From Sepioteuthis lessoniana (lineage: Eukaryota; Mollusca; Cephalopoda; Myopsida; Loliginidae), in NCBI GenBank assembly GCA_963585895.1, contig OY757916.1, positions 26,230,124 to 26,294,123 on the forward strand: DNA of 64,000 nt, given 5' to 3'. The notes below the pieces were generated by a model, which searched no databases, was not told where the DNA came from, and saw nothing but the letters and a program-made list of their open reading frames with translations. The position numbers and the translations under genes were made by a program. Below are positions 1 to 9,997 of the stretch, piece by piece; the stretch's first letter is position 1; each line of letters opens with the position of its first letter.

Positions 1-1676
1 GTCTGCTGAGGCTGTAAAATACACAGACTCCATTTCTGCAGAGGGCTAAGACCATCCCCTAAGGAGTGTCCCAGATATGGCATTAAAAAATCTTTCAGGA
101 ATGCTGAGTACTCCTTCACTGCTATGCTCACAGGTCCACTCTGACCTAGAGTGGTAGAACTTGAAAGGGTCCTATTTATGGGTCAAATAGAACTGTTTGA
201 CATTTAATCTAAGGGCAAAAAATTGACTTATGCTAAATTGAATTGCTTTAAATTGAACTGTTTGATCATTTAACTGTGTATAAACAAATGATTGATGCTT
301 AATTGATTAGTTTGGTTTGGTTTGTTTGGTTTTATGGCATATCAACCTTAGTAGGTTATTTAACGCCAAATCCATTTTTATGTAAATAATCTGTTCTATT
401 GAAAACAGTTCAGTTTAGCATAAGTACACAGTTTAATTGTCAAAAACATTTCCATTTCAAACTATTCAAGCAGTAATATGTAATAATTCAGTTAAGCGTA
501 AATACAGTTTTAATGTCGAAAAACAGTTCTATTTGAAATAATTCAGTTAAGCATAAGCACGCAGTTTAAGTGTAAGTACTGTTTAATTGTCAAAACGTTT
601 CTATTTCAAGCTATTCAGTTTACTCAATTCATTTTAGCATAAGTATGCTGTTAGTTCTATTTAACCCATAGATAGGGCCCTATCAGGTGCTACCACTCCG
701 GGCCAGAGTGGACCTGGGAGCAATGGCAATGAAGGGGTACTCCGCATTCCCCAAAGCTCCAGCACTGCTGGAACCTCACCATCAGATTGTTTAGTGTCTT
801 ATCCAGGACACTCGTTAGGGGGGGTCTTACCCCTCTGCAGAGAAGCAGTCCGTGTATTCTACAGCCCCAGCCGACTGGGCAAATGCTTAATTGAATTGTT
901 ACTGATAGATAACAATACTTGGAACCATTTAACTGTGCATGAACGAATGAGTCATGTTGAATTGAATAATTAATGTTAAATAGCAATACTTGTAACAACT
1001 TCACTGTGTGCAAACAAATGATTAATGCTGAATAGAATTATAAGTGTTAGATAGCAATAATTGAAACCATTTAACTGTGTAGAAACAATAGCAATATGAG
1101 AGTGCAAACAAATTAGTTTAAACTCATTTAAAAATCAAATTACCAACCATCTAATCTCTTACATCTTATGTATATCTATTTAAAAATATGCAAACAAATG
1201 ATTAATATTAAACCATTACTGTTGCATAGCAATACTTGAAACAATTTAACTGAGAGAAAAAAGTGAGCTCAGGCTCATTTAAAAATGTTATCAACAAAAT
1301 GTGTTAAAAAATCATATGTATTTAATATATATGTATAAAGAGGATTTGGCATTGAATAACTTATAATAGTTGATATGCCATAAAACCCAACCAAACCAAA
1401 TTATATATATCTAATATATATGTATAAAGAGGATTTGGCATTAAATAACCAACAATGGTTTATATGCCATAAAACCCAGCCAAACCAAATTGTATATATT
1501 CATATATATGTATAAAGAGGATTTGACATTAAATAACCTACAATGGTTGATATGCCATAAAATCCAAGCAAACCAAATCATATATATTTAATATATATGT
1601 ATTAAAAGGATTTCCCATTAAATAACCTATGATGGTTGATATGTCATAAAACCAAACCAAGCCAAACCACAACACA
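1..1676 (+). mobile_element. L-element, long copy, interrupted by another L-element
   Basis: This is the head-to-tail plus-strand copy. It starts just inside the tRNA-like head at the window edge (GGCTGTAAAATACACAGACT), runs through the conserved head block to 306, is interrupted by an inverted L-element (307-882), then resumes at 883 with the body repeats built on 'GTTAAATGGTTTCAAGTATT'-type units in reverse. It ends in four tail units of about 89 bp (starts near 1331, 1420, 1508, 1597). Each tail unit holds module M and a CCAAACC run. No coding capacity is visible. The family assignment comes from comparison with the other copies in this window. Confidence 0.75.
307..882 (-). mobile_element. 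L-element, short copy nested in another L-element
   Basis: This is a complete short L-element in the opposite orientation to its host. It runs from the (GGTTT)n and module M tail at 311-360 to the head ending CCGACTGGGC at 880. It is flanked by the 12-bp direct repeat ATGCTTAATTGA (295-306 and 883-894). That sequence lies once in the body of the surrounding L-element, so it is read as a target-site duplication. The body consists of TTTAGCATAAGTACACAG-type repeats rather than the long-copy body. Confidence 0.75.
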
Positions 1677-1689
1677 GAGACAACTCATC

Positions 1690-2050
1690 CCTTAAATAAT
1701 TTCCTGATATTTTTGAATTCCTCGAAGAAAAGCTTTAGCGCCAATGAATCGGCAGGTATGTTTATGCATGTTATTTTCAAACTTAGTGCATTATCCTCTG
1801 CACATGTTCCAACAGAATTTCTGCATAAAGATTACTCAGGGAAGAAAATATATTTATTCAGATTTTTAAAAAAAATGAATGCATAAAAAATTCTATCCTT
1901 TTTTTAAATTAAGAAAAAAATTATTTGTGAAATATTTTGGTCTTGGGAGTAGGCTCTCTCATGGCAATAAAGAGATGAATGTACGCATGTTAAAATATTT
2001 CAAAAGGTAAATATCAGCAGAAAGAGATGCATATTGTTTAATAGTAGGAG
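1690..2050. other. AT-rich spacer, no gene seen
   Basis: Single-copy-looking AT-rich sequence between the L-element tail and the minisatellite. I see no reading frame, tRNA-like boxes or recognised repeat. Confidence 0.5.
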
Positions 2051-2056
2051 TTTGTA

Positions 2057-3304
2057 ATGGAGTATATCATACAACATAACATCATACATAGTCCATCAAA
2101 TAACATCATACATGATATCATACAACATGATATTATACAACATAACATCCTACATGATATCATGCAACATACATCATACAACATAACATCCTACATGATA
2201 TCATACAAAATGATATCATACAACGTAACATCATACGACATAATATCATACAACATAACATCATACATGATATCATACAACATGATATTATACAACATAA
2301 CATCCTACATGATATCATACATGATATCATGCAACATACATCATACAACATAACATCATACATAGTCCATCAAATAACATCATACATGATATCACACAAC
2401 ATGATATTATACTACATAACATCCTACATGATATCATACAAAATGATATCATACAACGTAACATCATACGACATAATATCATACAACATAACATCATACA
2501 TGATATCATACAACATGATATTATACAACATAACATCCTACATGATATCATACATGATATCATGCAACATACATCATACAACATAACATCCTACATGATA
2601 TCATACAAAATGATATCATACAACATAACATCATACGACATAATATCATACAACATAACATCATACATGATATCATACAACATGATATTATACAACATAA
2701 CATCCTACATGATATCATACATGATATCATGCAACATACATCATACAACATAACATCCTACATGATATCATACAAAATGATATCATACAACGTAACATCA
2801 TATGACATAATATCATACAACATAACATCATACATGATATCATACAACATGATATTATACAACATAACATCCTACATGATATCATACATGATATCATGCA
2901 ACATACATCATACAACATAACATCCTACATGATATCATACAAAATGATATCATACAACGTAACACCATACGACATAATATCATACAACATAACATCATAC
3001 ATGATATCATACAACATGATATCATACAGCTTAACATCATGCAACATAACATCATACATGATATCATACAACATGATATCATACAACATAACATCATACG
3101 ACATGATATCATACAGCATAACATCATACAACATAATATCATACAACATGATATCATACAACATAACATCCTACAACATGTTATCATACAATATAATATC
3201 ATATAATAGTACATCATACCACATGATATCATATAACATAACATCATACAAAATAATATCATATAACATGATATCATACAATATGATATCATACAACATG
3301 ATAT
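2057..3304. repeat. ATCATACAACATAAC minisatellite with 167-bp higher-order repeat
   Basis: Tandem array of 11-15-bp words (ACATGATATCATACA, ACATAACATCATAC). The first two thirds form a higher-order repeat: the landmark ATGCAACATACATCATACAA recurs at about 2162, 2329, 2562, 2729 and 2896, giving spacings of 167, 233, 167 and 167 bp. The 233-bp unit carries one extra 66-bp block with CATAGTCCATCAAATAAC. Beyond 2990 the array is irregular. Both strands are stop-free in some frames, which comes from the repeat and is not coding evidence. The word GATATC is a palindrome, so the array can fold on itself. Confidence 0.9.
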
Positions 3305-3552
3305 AAAGTAAAGTTGGCGACCATAGCCGAGGATGAACAGAAGGCTCCCTTTTGAATAGCTACTACACGGAGGTGTAGGGGAGGGAGCTATTTCTTTCCT
3401 TAGATTGCTCCACTTTACCCTTGATATGTACCTTAAATTGTTGAGTGTTAAGCAAGGAGGTATCAAATACCATCTTTGGTATGATGCAACCTGGGATTGA
3501 ACCCCGTTCTCCCGGACCATTGGCAAACACTCTACCTACTTAGCCAATGTGC
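3305..3552 (-). mobile_element. SINE-A (tRNA-derived), inserted in the minisatellite
   Basis: Read on the minus strand it has an A-box-like TTGGCTAAGTAGGTAGAG at the head, a B-box-like GGTTCAATCCC, then the family body ending AAGGGAGCC and GGTCGCCAACTTTAC. It splits the minisatellite, which resumes at 3557. Other copies are at 16.8, 17.1, 17.9, 20.0, 46.3 and 54.6 kb. Confidence 0.8.
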
Positions 3553-3614
3553 CTAATATACAACATGATATCATACAACATAATATCATACAACATGATA
3601 TCATACAACAAATA
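3553..3614. repeat. Minisatellite remainder downstream of SINE-A
   Basis: About 60 bp of the same ATACAACATGATATC words continue on the far side of SINE-A. This shows that the SINE landed inside an existing array. Confidence 0.85.
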
Positions 3615-3627
3615 TACATGAGTATAA

Positions 3628-3895
3628 GAAATGGACATGACAACCTCTGTTGAAATCGATGATGACGCTCTTTGCATTTCACATAGTACTGATACCCTTG
3701 AGAAAGGTATGCCTCCAACTATTCTCCCTCCTGCTATGAACAAACGGTAAGGCAGAGTGAGCTCTTTACTCTTGGAATGGCAACAGGCTCAGGAGAAAGA
3801 ATACACTGAATTTGAACCAGTTAAACACAGCTTAAAAATTGACCTTGTATTACATCCTGCTTGCGGAGTAGGGTTGGATAAATATATATATTTAA
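3628..3895 (+). mobile_element. SINE-C (tRNA-derived)
   Basis: Matches the 36.7-kb copy across AAATGGACATGA, CTTTGCATTTCACATAG, AAGGTATGCCTCCAACTATT and GCTTAAAAATTGACCTTGT, and ends GGAGTAGGGTTGGATAAATA before an AT run. The tRNA-like head is degraded. Confidence 0.7.
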
Positions 3896-4124
3896 ACTAA
3901 ACCTCAACTCACAAGGAACACCCTCTAATATTCACCGTTTTTTTTTAATAAATAGTGGTTTAAACTATTAGTAACGAATTAAAATGAAATAAAAAGAGGA
4001 ATTCTCAAACATTAAAATCTAAAAAGATTTCAAAAAGAAAAGAATAAGTTTTTATTTGATCTCTTCTTGATGGAAATGGGATAGGGAAGTCTACATCATA
4101 TAATAAACACTAATGTATTACACT

Positions 4125-4168
4125 CCATCTGAAGAAGGTCATAACGACCTGAAATAAATTTATAATGG
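4125..4168 (+). ncRNA. Hammerhead ribozyme motif, type I (Penelope-type layout)
   Basis: All core elements are present in order: stem I strand CCAT (4125-4128), CTGAAGA (4129-4135, matching CUGANGA), stem II AGGTC/GACCT with loop ATAAC (4136-4150), GAAA (4151-4154), a short stem III closing at A4154-T4163, the triplet ATA at 4162-4164, and stem I partner ATGG (4165-4168). Type I hammerheads with a minimal stem III are known from Penelope-like elements and retrozymes. Stem I is only four pairs, so activity as a monomer is uncertain. Confidence 0.6.
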
Positions 4169-4395
4169 AAACATTGAATTGAATTTTTATCTTCTAATTT
4201 TTAAAAAATGTTTTCGCTCTGCATGTGAGTTTCAATATATTTTTAATCTGAAATTAATTATAAATCTGATAGCCGTCGTCATTAAGCGCTTACGGAGATT
4301 CCAATTCACCTTGAATTGCAACAAAAAAAGTCTAAACCTTAGACTATTTTCCTTGGATTATACACAATTATATATATATATATATATATATATAC
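4169..4395 (+). repeat. Interspersed repeat downstream of hammerhead, copy 1
   Basis: Contains ATGTTTTCGCTCTGCATGTG, ATCTGAAATTAATTATA and a (TA)n end. A diverged second copy lies at about 5690-5880. Its position next to a hammerhead motif suggests part of a Penelope-like or retrozyme-like element, but no reading frame supports that directly. Confidence 0.5.
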
Positions 4396-4397
4396 AT

Positions 4398-4622
4398 GGT
4401 TTGATTTCTTTTGTTTTAATGGCATATCATCTTTTTTGAGTTATTTAATGCCAAAGCCAACCCTGCGGAAGAATAGCGATGGTACTATTTAACCCTTATT
4501 TGGGGCAATAAGTGGGTTTATTCCTATATCAAGGGTATTAGTCTTAAAGTGAGTGCAATAGCATGATTGGAGTTTGAACTTGTTCACTGTTATAGTCCAT
4601 CACGCTCGCCAAAACTAATGGG
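4398..4622 (-). mobile_element. SINE-B (tRNA-derived, module M tail)
   Basis: Plus-strand order is module M (ATGGCATATCATCTTTTTTG, GAGTTATTTAATGCC), then AAGCCAACCCTGCGGAAG, TACTATTTAACCC, AAGGGTATTAGTC, and the tRNA-like head with the B-box region GGAGTTTGAACTTG. The minus strand is therefore the sense strand. Confidence 0.7.
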
Positions 4623-5266
4623 GATTCTCCATAGAGAAGGAAATTAATTAATAAGTAATTGATACTCACCAAAAAGTGAGCGGACAGGCAGATGGTACTC
4701 TTGTCCTTATCATTCCACAGAGTAATTCTACGTAATGGGAATTTCTTCGTTGAATGATAGTTTTAGCCTTATTTCTTTTCTTTTCCGATAAATCGTATTC
4801 GGGTCATCAGGAGAGAATATGCACCATTTCGGGACCTTCCTCTCAACAGTTTAATTTGCACACCGGTTCCCGTCACTGAATATAAATGTATATATCACTG
4901 AGGCCCTATTAGTTATTTACTAAGCTTAGCATTGATGTTGACTCAGAAGTGTAACGGCGAAATGTAATTTGAAAAATATCTGCGTGCGTTATGAGAATAT
5001 TGCGTGAACCTCGTTTCGCATTCGCGATCGAGTGTCGGTTTAACGAACTTCATTTTGAATTGTTCCACGGGATATTTCTTTTGTTCCATATCGACATGAA
5101 ACTATTTTCCTATATTTCGATGGGGCGTTTTATACATTATGCCGTTTGATTCCGATTTGACCCAGAAACGGGTACAGGGTGCCGGCTACGAAACCGTTTG
5201 CTCTTATTTCCACAGCTTTCACAATCACTCTATACCCTTCCTTTTCCAGCACTTTTTAAAGATCGT

Positions 5267-5290
<24 letters not shown>
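4623..5290. other. Spacer without recognised gene
   Basis: Mixed-composition sequence including a CpG-richer stretch around 4975-5050. I see no sustained frame or repeat family member. It ends in a (TA)n run at 5265-5292. Confidence 0.4.
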
Positions 5291-5296
<6 letters not shown>

Positions 5297-5297
<1 letters not shown>

Positions 5298-5445
5298 TGT
5301 CATACACAGACTGCTTCGTTGTTTCACAACTCTTCAGTGTGGTCGGACACGTAGGATGCTTGAAGCTGGGAGAGAAACTTGACCAACTTTGCGTTAGACT
5401 TAGTATCAGACCGCTCGGCCAACAAGCGTACCACGTTGGCTAAGG
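5297..5445 (-). mobile_element. SINE-H: tRNA-like head with decayed hammerhead
   Basis: On the minus strand the head reads TTGGCCGAGCGGTCTGATAC, a close match to a Leu/Ser-type tRNA A box. Downstream is a hammerhead relic (5297-5342): CCACA, CTGAAGA, GTTG-TGAAA-CAAC stem II, then GAAG instead of GAAA and CAGTC-TGTGT. About six bases of stem III are missing compared with the 38.7-kb copy, so cleavage is unlikely. The tail runs into (TA)n, as at 38.8 kb. Confidence 0.65.
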
Positions 5446-5505
5446 AATTATAAGGTATTATGTTGCAACAGTAAAATAAATGAAAAAAAATTCAATTTTG
5501 CAGTA

Positions 5506-5552
5506 CCATTATACATTTATTTCATCCATATAAATTCACCTTCTTCAGATGG
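5506..5552 (-). ncRNA. Hammerhead-like motif, stem II decayed
   Basis: Minus strand: CCAT (5549-5552), CTGAAGA (5542-5548), an unpaired or weak stem II, GAAA (5520-5523), TAAATGTATA, ATGG (5506-5509). Stem I, both core blocks and the UA cleavage context match the 4125-4168 motif, but stem II no longer pairs well. It lies in inverted orientation about 1.4 kb from that copy. Confidence 0.45.
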
Positions 5553-5689
5553 ATAAATCACAGTTATATATTTGCATTGACAGGTTTGCATTATTTTCGG
5601 CAAGAAAAGGATTTTAATCTTTTTTTTTATTAAAAAAACTAATTTAACGGTGGAAATACCATTATATATTAACAACTATAATGTTTCGT

Positions 5690-5936
5690 TTGTTTTTATA
5701 AAAAAAAAAATGTTTTCGCTCTACACATGAGTTTCGATGTATTCTTAATCTGAAATTAATTATACATTCGATAGCTGTTGACATTGAGCACAATTGGATG
5801 TTCCTATTTCCGTTGGATTCTTATTTAATAGTCTTAGACTCTTTTACTCGGATTATATATATATATATATATATATCAAGGCAACGAAAAGAACTAAAAT
5901 TTCATTCATTTTGGGACTAAAATCATAAAAAGCCAA
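5690..5936 (+). repeat. Interspersed repeat copy 2 and first copy of a tandem duplication
   Basis: 5690-5870 repeats the 4.2-kb sequence (ATGTTTTCGCTCTACACATG). The segment from TTGGATTCTTATTTAATAGT through (TA)n to GACTAAAATCATAAAAAGCC is then duplicated. The second copy starts at 5939, is split by the mariner, and resumes at about 6903-6985. Confidence 0.65.
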
Positions 5937-5979
5937 AATTGGATTCTTATTTAATAGTCTTATACTCTTTTACTCGGAT

Positions 5980-6008
<29 letters not shown>

Positions 6009-6010
<2 letters not shown>

Positions 6011-6902
6011 GGTGGAACGATAAAATTGTCGCCCTAGAAAAGACGACATGATTCCATTTCCGTTAAATGAAAACCGGTTTTCTTTTTTTGTTGCAGGCCA
6101 TCTACAAGTTGGCCAGTTGTGTACAAATCCCAAGAGCGATAGGAGCCTTCTATCATGTCTGAAAGTGACACAATGCTCAACGAGCGAGATCGGAGATGCG
6201 CCGCTGTACAACTCATGCTCTCTACAGATCCAAGTTATGACAACAAGACCATTGCCAGCACCCTCAAAATGCAAATCCGGACGGTTCAACGCTGGAGGGC
6301 ACAGCTCAACGTATCGGACGACCCTTTGGTGGTGGTGGAGCGGAAGGACACCGCCAAGAAGACCCGGACCCAGGAGTTCATCGAAAAGGTCCATGCAATC
6401 ATTGATGAAACTCCCCAGTGGCCTATTCGGCAGATTGCCAGTGATTTAGGCGTCACACACACAACTGTGAATACATGTGTGAAGGAGGACTTGAAGTGTA
6501 GGTCCTACAGGCGCCAGACAAGCCAGATCTTGACTGAGAAGACAAAGAACCCCAGGCTAATCAAGTCCGTTAGGCCCCCTCCCCCCGACCTGAACCCGCT
6601 GGACTACTTCATTTGGTCATACGTCGAGAACATCACCAACATGACTTCCCACAACTCCAAAGCCAGCTTGATCGCCGCCATCCGCCGAGTATTCGCCGAG
6701 CTCCCGCCGGCGCTTGTGGAAAAGGCATGCTCCCAGTTCCGGATCCGTATCGAAGCGGTGATTGAGGCTGAAGGCGGTTACACTGAATAGATGTCAGCTC
6801 TACTACACAATCAAGTTACCAGACTTGATTTTTTCAATAAAAGTTTTAAAATAAAGCTGTAGTGTTGTTTTCTTTAGGACGACAATTTTATCGTTTCACC
6901 CT
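6009..6902 (+). mobile_element. Internally deleted mariner-like transposon
   Basis: Inverted termini of about 27 bp at 6009-6035 and 6876-6902 match in reverse complement with two mismatches (motif AACGATAAAATTGTCG). The element lies inside a (TA)n run, as expected for the TA target of Tc1/mariner elements. At about 0.9 kb it is shorter than a typical 1.3-kb mariner. The missing part is the transposase core. It is inserted in the second copy of a local tandem duplication. Confidence 0.85.
6155..6790 (+). CDS. Mariner-like transposase, DNA-binding half fused to C-terminus
   Basis: A 211-residue open frame. Residues 1-125 form two predicted helix-turn-helix units (IASTLKMQIRTVQRWRAQL and IRQIASDLGVTHTTVN), the terminal-repeat-binding domain of Tc1/mariner transposases. 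After residue 140 it jumps to RPPPPDLNPLDYFIWSYVE, the block around the third catalytic acid in the family. The segment normally carrying the first two catalytic Asp residues is absent, yet the frame is intact to a TGA-free end at TAG. It cannot be an active transposase. A terminal-repeat-binding repressor, or simple coincidence in a young deletion copy, are both possible. The start is the first ATG of the frame. Confidence 0.75.
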   Translation: MSESDTMLNERDRRCAAVQLMLSTDPSYDNKTIASTLKMQIRTVQRWRAQLNVSDDPLVVVERKDTAKKTRTQEFIEKVHAIIDETPQWPIRQIASDLGVTHTTVNTCVKEDLKCRSYRRQTSQILTEKTKNPRLIKSVRPPPPDLNPLDYFIWSYVENITNMTSHNSKASLIAAIRRVFAELPPALVEKACSQFRIRIEAVIEAEGGYTE

Positions 6903-6985
6903 ATATATATATATCTATCAAGGGAATGAAAAGAACTAAAATTTTGTTCATTTGGGGACTAAAATCGTAAAAAGCCACAAAAAAA

Positions 6986-7606
6986 TCACTCAAAAGAACT
7001 AAGGTCGAGGAGAATATTGTACGAAACCAAAAAAATTCCTCGCATCTATTGTAGAAATTTGTTAAGGAACTGGTGATCCTGTTTCACCGAATATCAGCAG
7101 ACCCTTGGGGTCACGTGTTGTCCACTATAAAAAGAGCTCCAACCGAGATTTTTCCTCTTTTTTCCACTTCCACTGCTGTTAGCAACAGGTCCATTCGTAG
7201 CAGCCCTTGACGGCAAACGTATTTGGTACCTTCCACCAGCAAGGAGTCAAGAGCGACGAACGCACGTTCTGAGTTAAAAGGAACAGGACACACAGCTAAG
7301 TTCCAGCAGGTATTTTATCTGCAAACCTTACCTTAAACCTTTACCTTATAACTTTATCTTATAACAACCTTACAACTAAACCTTACCAACCTTATAAAAC
7401 CCTACCACCTATCTGAACCTTGAACTCTTACATATTCGTTGTTTGTTCCATTTGGTGTAAAACCCTGTTTATTGTTGTTGTTGCTGTATATAAATTTTGT
7501 TACACTAAAAGTCGTTCGTCTCCTTTCTTCAAAAGCTGCCACCCATCTCCCTACTGCTGTTGAAGTACGGTTTATTCTTTAACAAAACGTAGGAATAAAC
7601 TGGGCT
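6986..7606 (+). promoter_or_regulatory. Promoter-like leader before Penelope-type ORF
   Basis: A TATA box (TATAAAAA, 7126-7133) lies 37 bp after CACGTG context and is followed by a GC-richer leader (7140-7310) and low-complexity ACCTTA repeats (7325-7400). A core promoter upstream of the Penelope-type remnant is plausible, but the two may belong to different elements. Confidence 0.35.
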
Positions 7607-8014
7607 TTGGGGTCTTATAAAAATCCCCATACTCTTCATAAAGACGTTCTTCCTCCTAAACATAATAATTCTCTTGTTTATTCATTTAGGTGTAGTTGTG
7701 TTTCACACTACATACGAAGAACTAACCAAAGGCAGAATGCTAGAATTAAACAGCATGTCCCTACAAAAATTCATAAACTTACTTGTGGCCTGACTAAAAA
7801 TCTTAAGAATACATACAAGTCTTCTATAGCAGAACACCTTATAAATAATCGTGTCTGTGCTGAGAATTTTAGTGTGGACTTGTTCACCATCCTAACCAAG
7901 TCACACTCTACATTTCTTCATAAAGTATTGAAGACTATTCATATTTTGTTCGGCAGACCATCTCTCTGTAAACAGAGAGAGTGTCTGTTGGGACATAATA
8001 TTATTTTGATATAG
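7607..8014 (+). pseudogene. Penelope-like element GIY-YIG endonuclease end
   Basis: A 135-residue frame. Residues 17-45 read LPPKHNNSLVYSFRCSC...YIRRTNQR, matching the GIY-YIG-type endonuclease of Penelope-like retroelements (Val-Tyr-x-Phe-x-Cys, then Tyr-Ile-x-Arg-Thr). SSIAEHLINN and the terminal RPSLCKQRE block are also typical of that family's C-terminus. The usual Gly of YIG is Arg here (YIR), and the reverse transcriptase that should precede it is absent. This is a truncated relic. Its 3' flank ends in GATAGAAAAATTGCTAATAAAA. Confidence 0.75.
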
Positions 8015-8125
8015 TCTCTAATACAATATTTTTTCTTCACCTAAATATTCATTTGTAAATAGCATTTTGGAGATGATAGAAAAATTGCTAATAAAAAAGA
8101 CATTGAAAAAATTAAACAATAATTG

Positions 8126-8607
8126 GTTGGTTGGTTGGTTGAGTTTTATGACATATCAACCTTTGTAGGTTATTTAATGCCAAATCCATTTTTATGCAAA
8201 CAGTTCTATTTCAAACAATGCAGTTTAGCATGAGCACACAGTTCAATAGTCAAAAACATTTCTATTTCAAGCTATTCAGTTTATTCAAACAGTTCTAATT
8301 CAAACAATTCAGTTTAGCATAAGTATTTGACCCATAGATAGGTAATTGAGTTTAGCATAAGTATGCAGTTTAGTTCTATTTAACCCATAGATAGGACCCT
8401 TATCAGCTGCTACCATGCCAGGCCAGAGTGGACCTGGGAACAATAGCAATAAAGAGGTACTCTGCATTCCCCAAAGCTCCAGCATTACTGGAACCTTACC
8501 ATCAGATTGTTTAGTGTCATATCCAGAACACTCGTTGGCAGGAGTGGGTCTTACCCCTCTGCAGAGAAGCAGTTGGTGTATTCTACAGCCCCAGTCAACT
8601 GGGCATA
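8126..8607 (-). mobile_element. L-element, short copy
   Basis: (GGTT)n and module M tail at 8126-8185, TTTAGCATAAGTATGCAG body repeats, conserved block from ATAGGACCCTTATCAGCTGC, and head ending CAACTGGGC. Minus strand is head to tail. Confidence 0.8.
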
Positions 8608-9004
8608 AACAATAATTATAGAAATGATGTCATCATCATCGTCATCATCATGTTGTGGGGAGTATACGATTTTGTCCTCAATTTTTGCTCTGTTGAATCA
8701 GGAGTGAAACTGGTCAGCTAGCTTGTTATTTTATTTTATTTTTTTTTGCTTTTTATATTTTTTATTCTGTGTAGATGGTGACTGAGTTATCTGCCCTTGC
8801 AGGGCGAGCAGTAACTTGGAATTATCTGCTCTGAACTGGTATAAAAGAGGTAAAGAGGAAGCAGCCATTTTTTCATGTTAGTCTGACTCAGAGGTAAACT
8901 GGCTGATCGCATTTTTCCTATTTTACAAGTTCCATAATGAATAAAATTTGGGGTCTTTTCATTGCTTTGATTAAATTCTGTGCCCCTCAAAATATCTTTA
9001 TGTG

Positions 9005-9082
9005 TATATATGTATATATCAAACCCCTCTGCTAGGGCAGGATGCAACATCAGGTCAAATTTAGGCAAAGTTTGATAGGTTT
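9005..9082 (-). mobile_element. SINE-C tail fragment
   Basis: ATCAAACCCCTCTGCTAGGG and the following GGATGCAACATCAGGTCAA match the SINE-C 3' tail in reverse. The fragment abuts an L-element tail. Confidence 0.6.
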
Positions 9083-9095
9083 GAATTTAGATTGG

Positions 9096-9609
9096 TTGTT
9101 TGTTTGTTTGTTTGGTTGGTTGGTTGTGTTTAATGGCTTATCAACCTTTGTAGGTTATTTAATGCCAAATCCATTTTTTATACAAATAATTAGTTCTGTT
9201 TCTAACAATTCAGTTTAGCATGAGTGCACAGTTTAATTCTCCCAAAAACATTTCTATTTCAAGCTATTTAGTTTAGTCAAACAGTCCTAATTCAAACAAC
9301 TCTGTTTAGTATCAGAATAGTTTTTGTCCACACACAATTAAATGTCAAAACAGTTCTTTTTCAAATAACTTAGTTTAGCCTAAGTACACAGTTTAGTTCT
9401 ATTTGACCTATCAGGTGCTACCACTCCAGGCCAGAGTGGACCTGAGAGCGATGGCAATTAAGGGGTACTCTGCATTCCCCAAAGCTCCAGTATTACTGGA
9501 ACCTCACCATCAGATTATTTTGTGTCATATCAGGACACTCGTTGGTGGAGGGTCTTACCTCTCTGCAGATGTGCAGTCAGTGTATTCTACAGCCCCAGCC
9601 AAATGGGCA
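9096..9609 (-). mobile_element. L-element, short copy
   Basis: (GTTT)n and module M tail, TTTAGCATGAGTGCACAG body, conserved block with GCTACCACTCCAGGCCAGAG, and head ending CCAAATGGGC. Confidence 0.8.
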
Positions 9610-9611
9610 AT

Positions 9612-9832
9612 TGAATTTAGAGTTTTTCTTCCCCTGGACTGGTTACTATACAAAGATTAGAGCCCAGTCTGCCCTACTATTTTCCTATTGCTGGAGGAAG
9701 AATCAGAGGATTCACACCCTTTTCTCAAGTGTATTAGTTCCATGGGAAATACAAACAGCCTGGTCCAGGATTTGAACTTGGATCATAGTTTCCATTTCCT
9801 AAGACAATAACTATTACAACAACATTACCTCC
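9612..9832 (-). mobile_element. SINE-C
   Basis: Begins GAATTTAGAGTTTTTCTTCC next to the L-element head and ends with the tRNA-like head in reverse (GGATTTGAACTTGGATCATA, CCATTTCCTAAGACAATAAC). It is followed by (TA)n. Confidence 0.75.
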
Positions 9833-9888
9833 ATATATATATATATATATATATATATGTATAGAGAGAGAGAGAGAGAGAGAGAATG
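9833..9888. repeat. (TA)n(GA)n microsatellite
   Basis: Alternating TA followed by a GA run. A second (TA)n lies at 9975-9998. Confidence 0.9.
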
Positions 9889-9997
9889 AGAGAGCTTAGT
9901 GAGAGAGCTACAGAAATGCATATATACATGTCATTAAAAAAAGAAACTAAATAAAAACCAAGTCAAACAAACATACATATATATATATATATATATA

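Noticed and set aside
2057..3526. Overlapping open frames on both strands (Ser-Tyr-Met-Ile and Cys-Met-Leu-rich)
   Set aside because: They are stop-free readings of the ATCATACAACAT minisatellite. No start context, codon bias or non-repeat extension.
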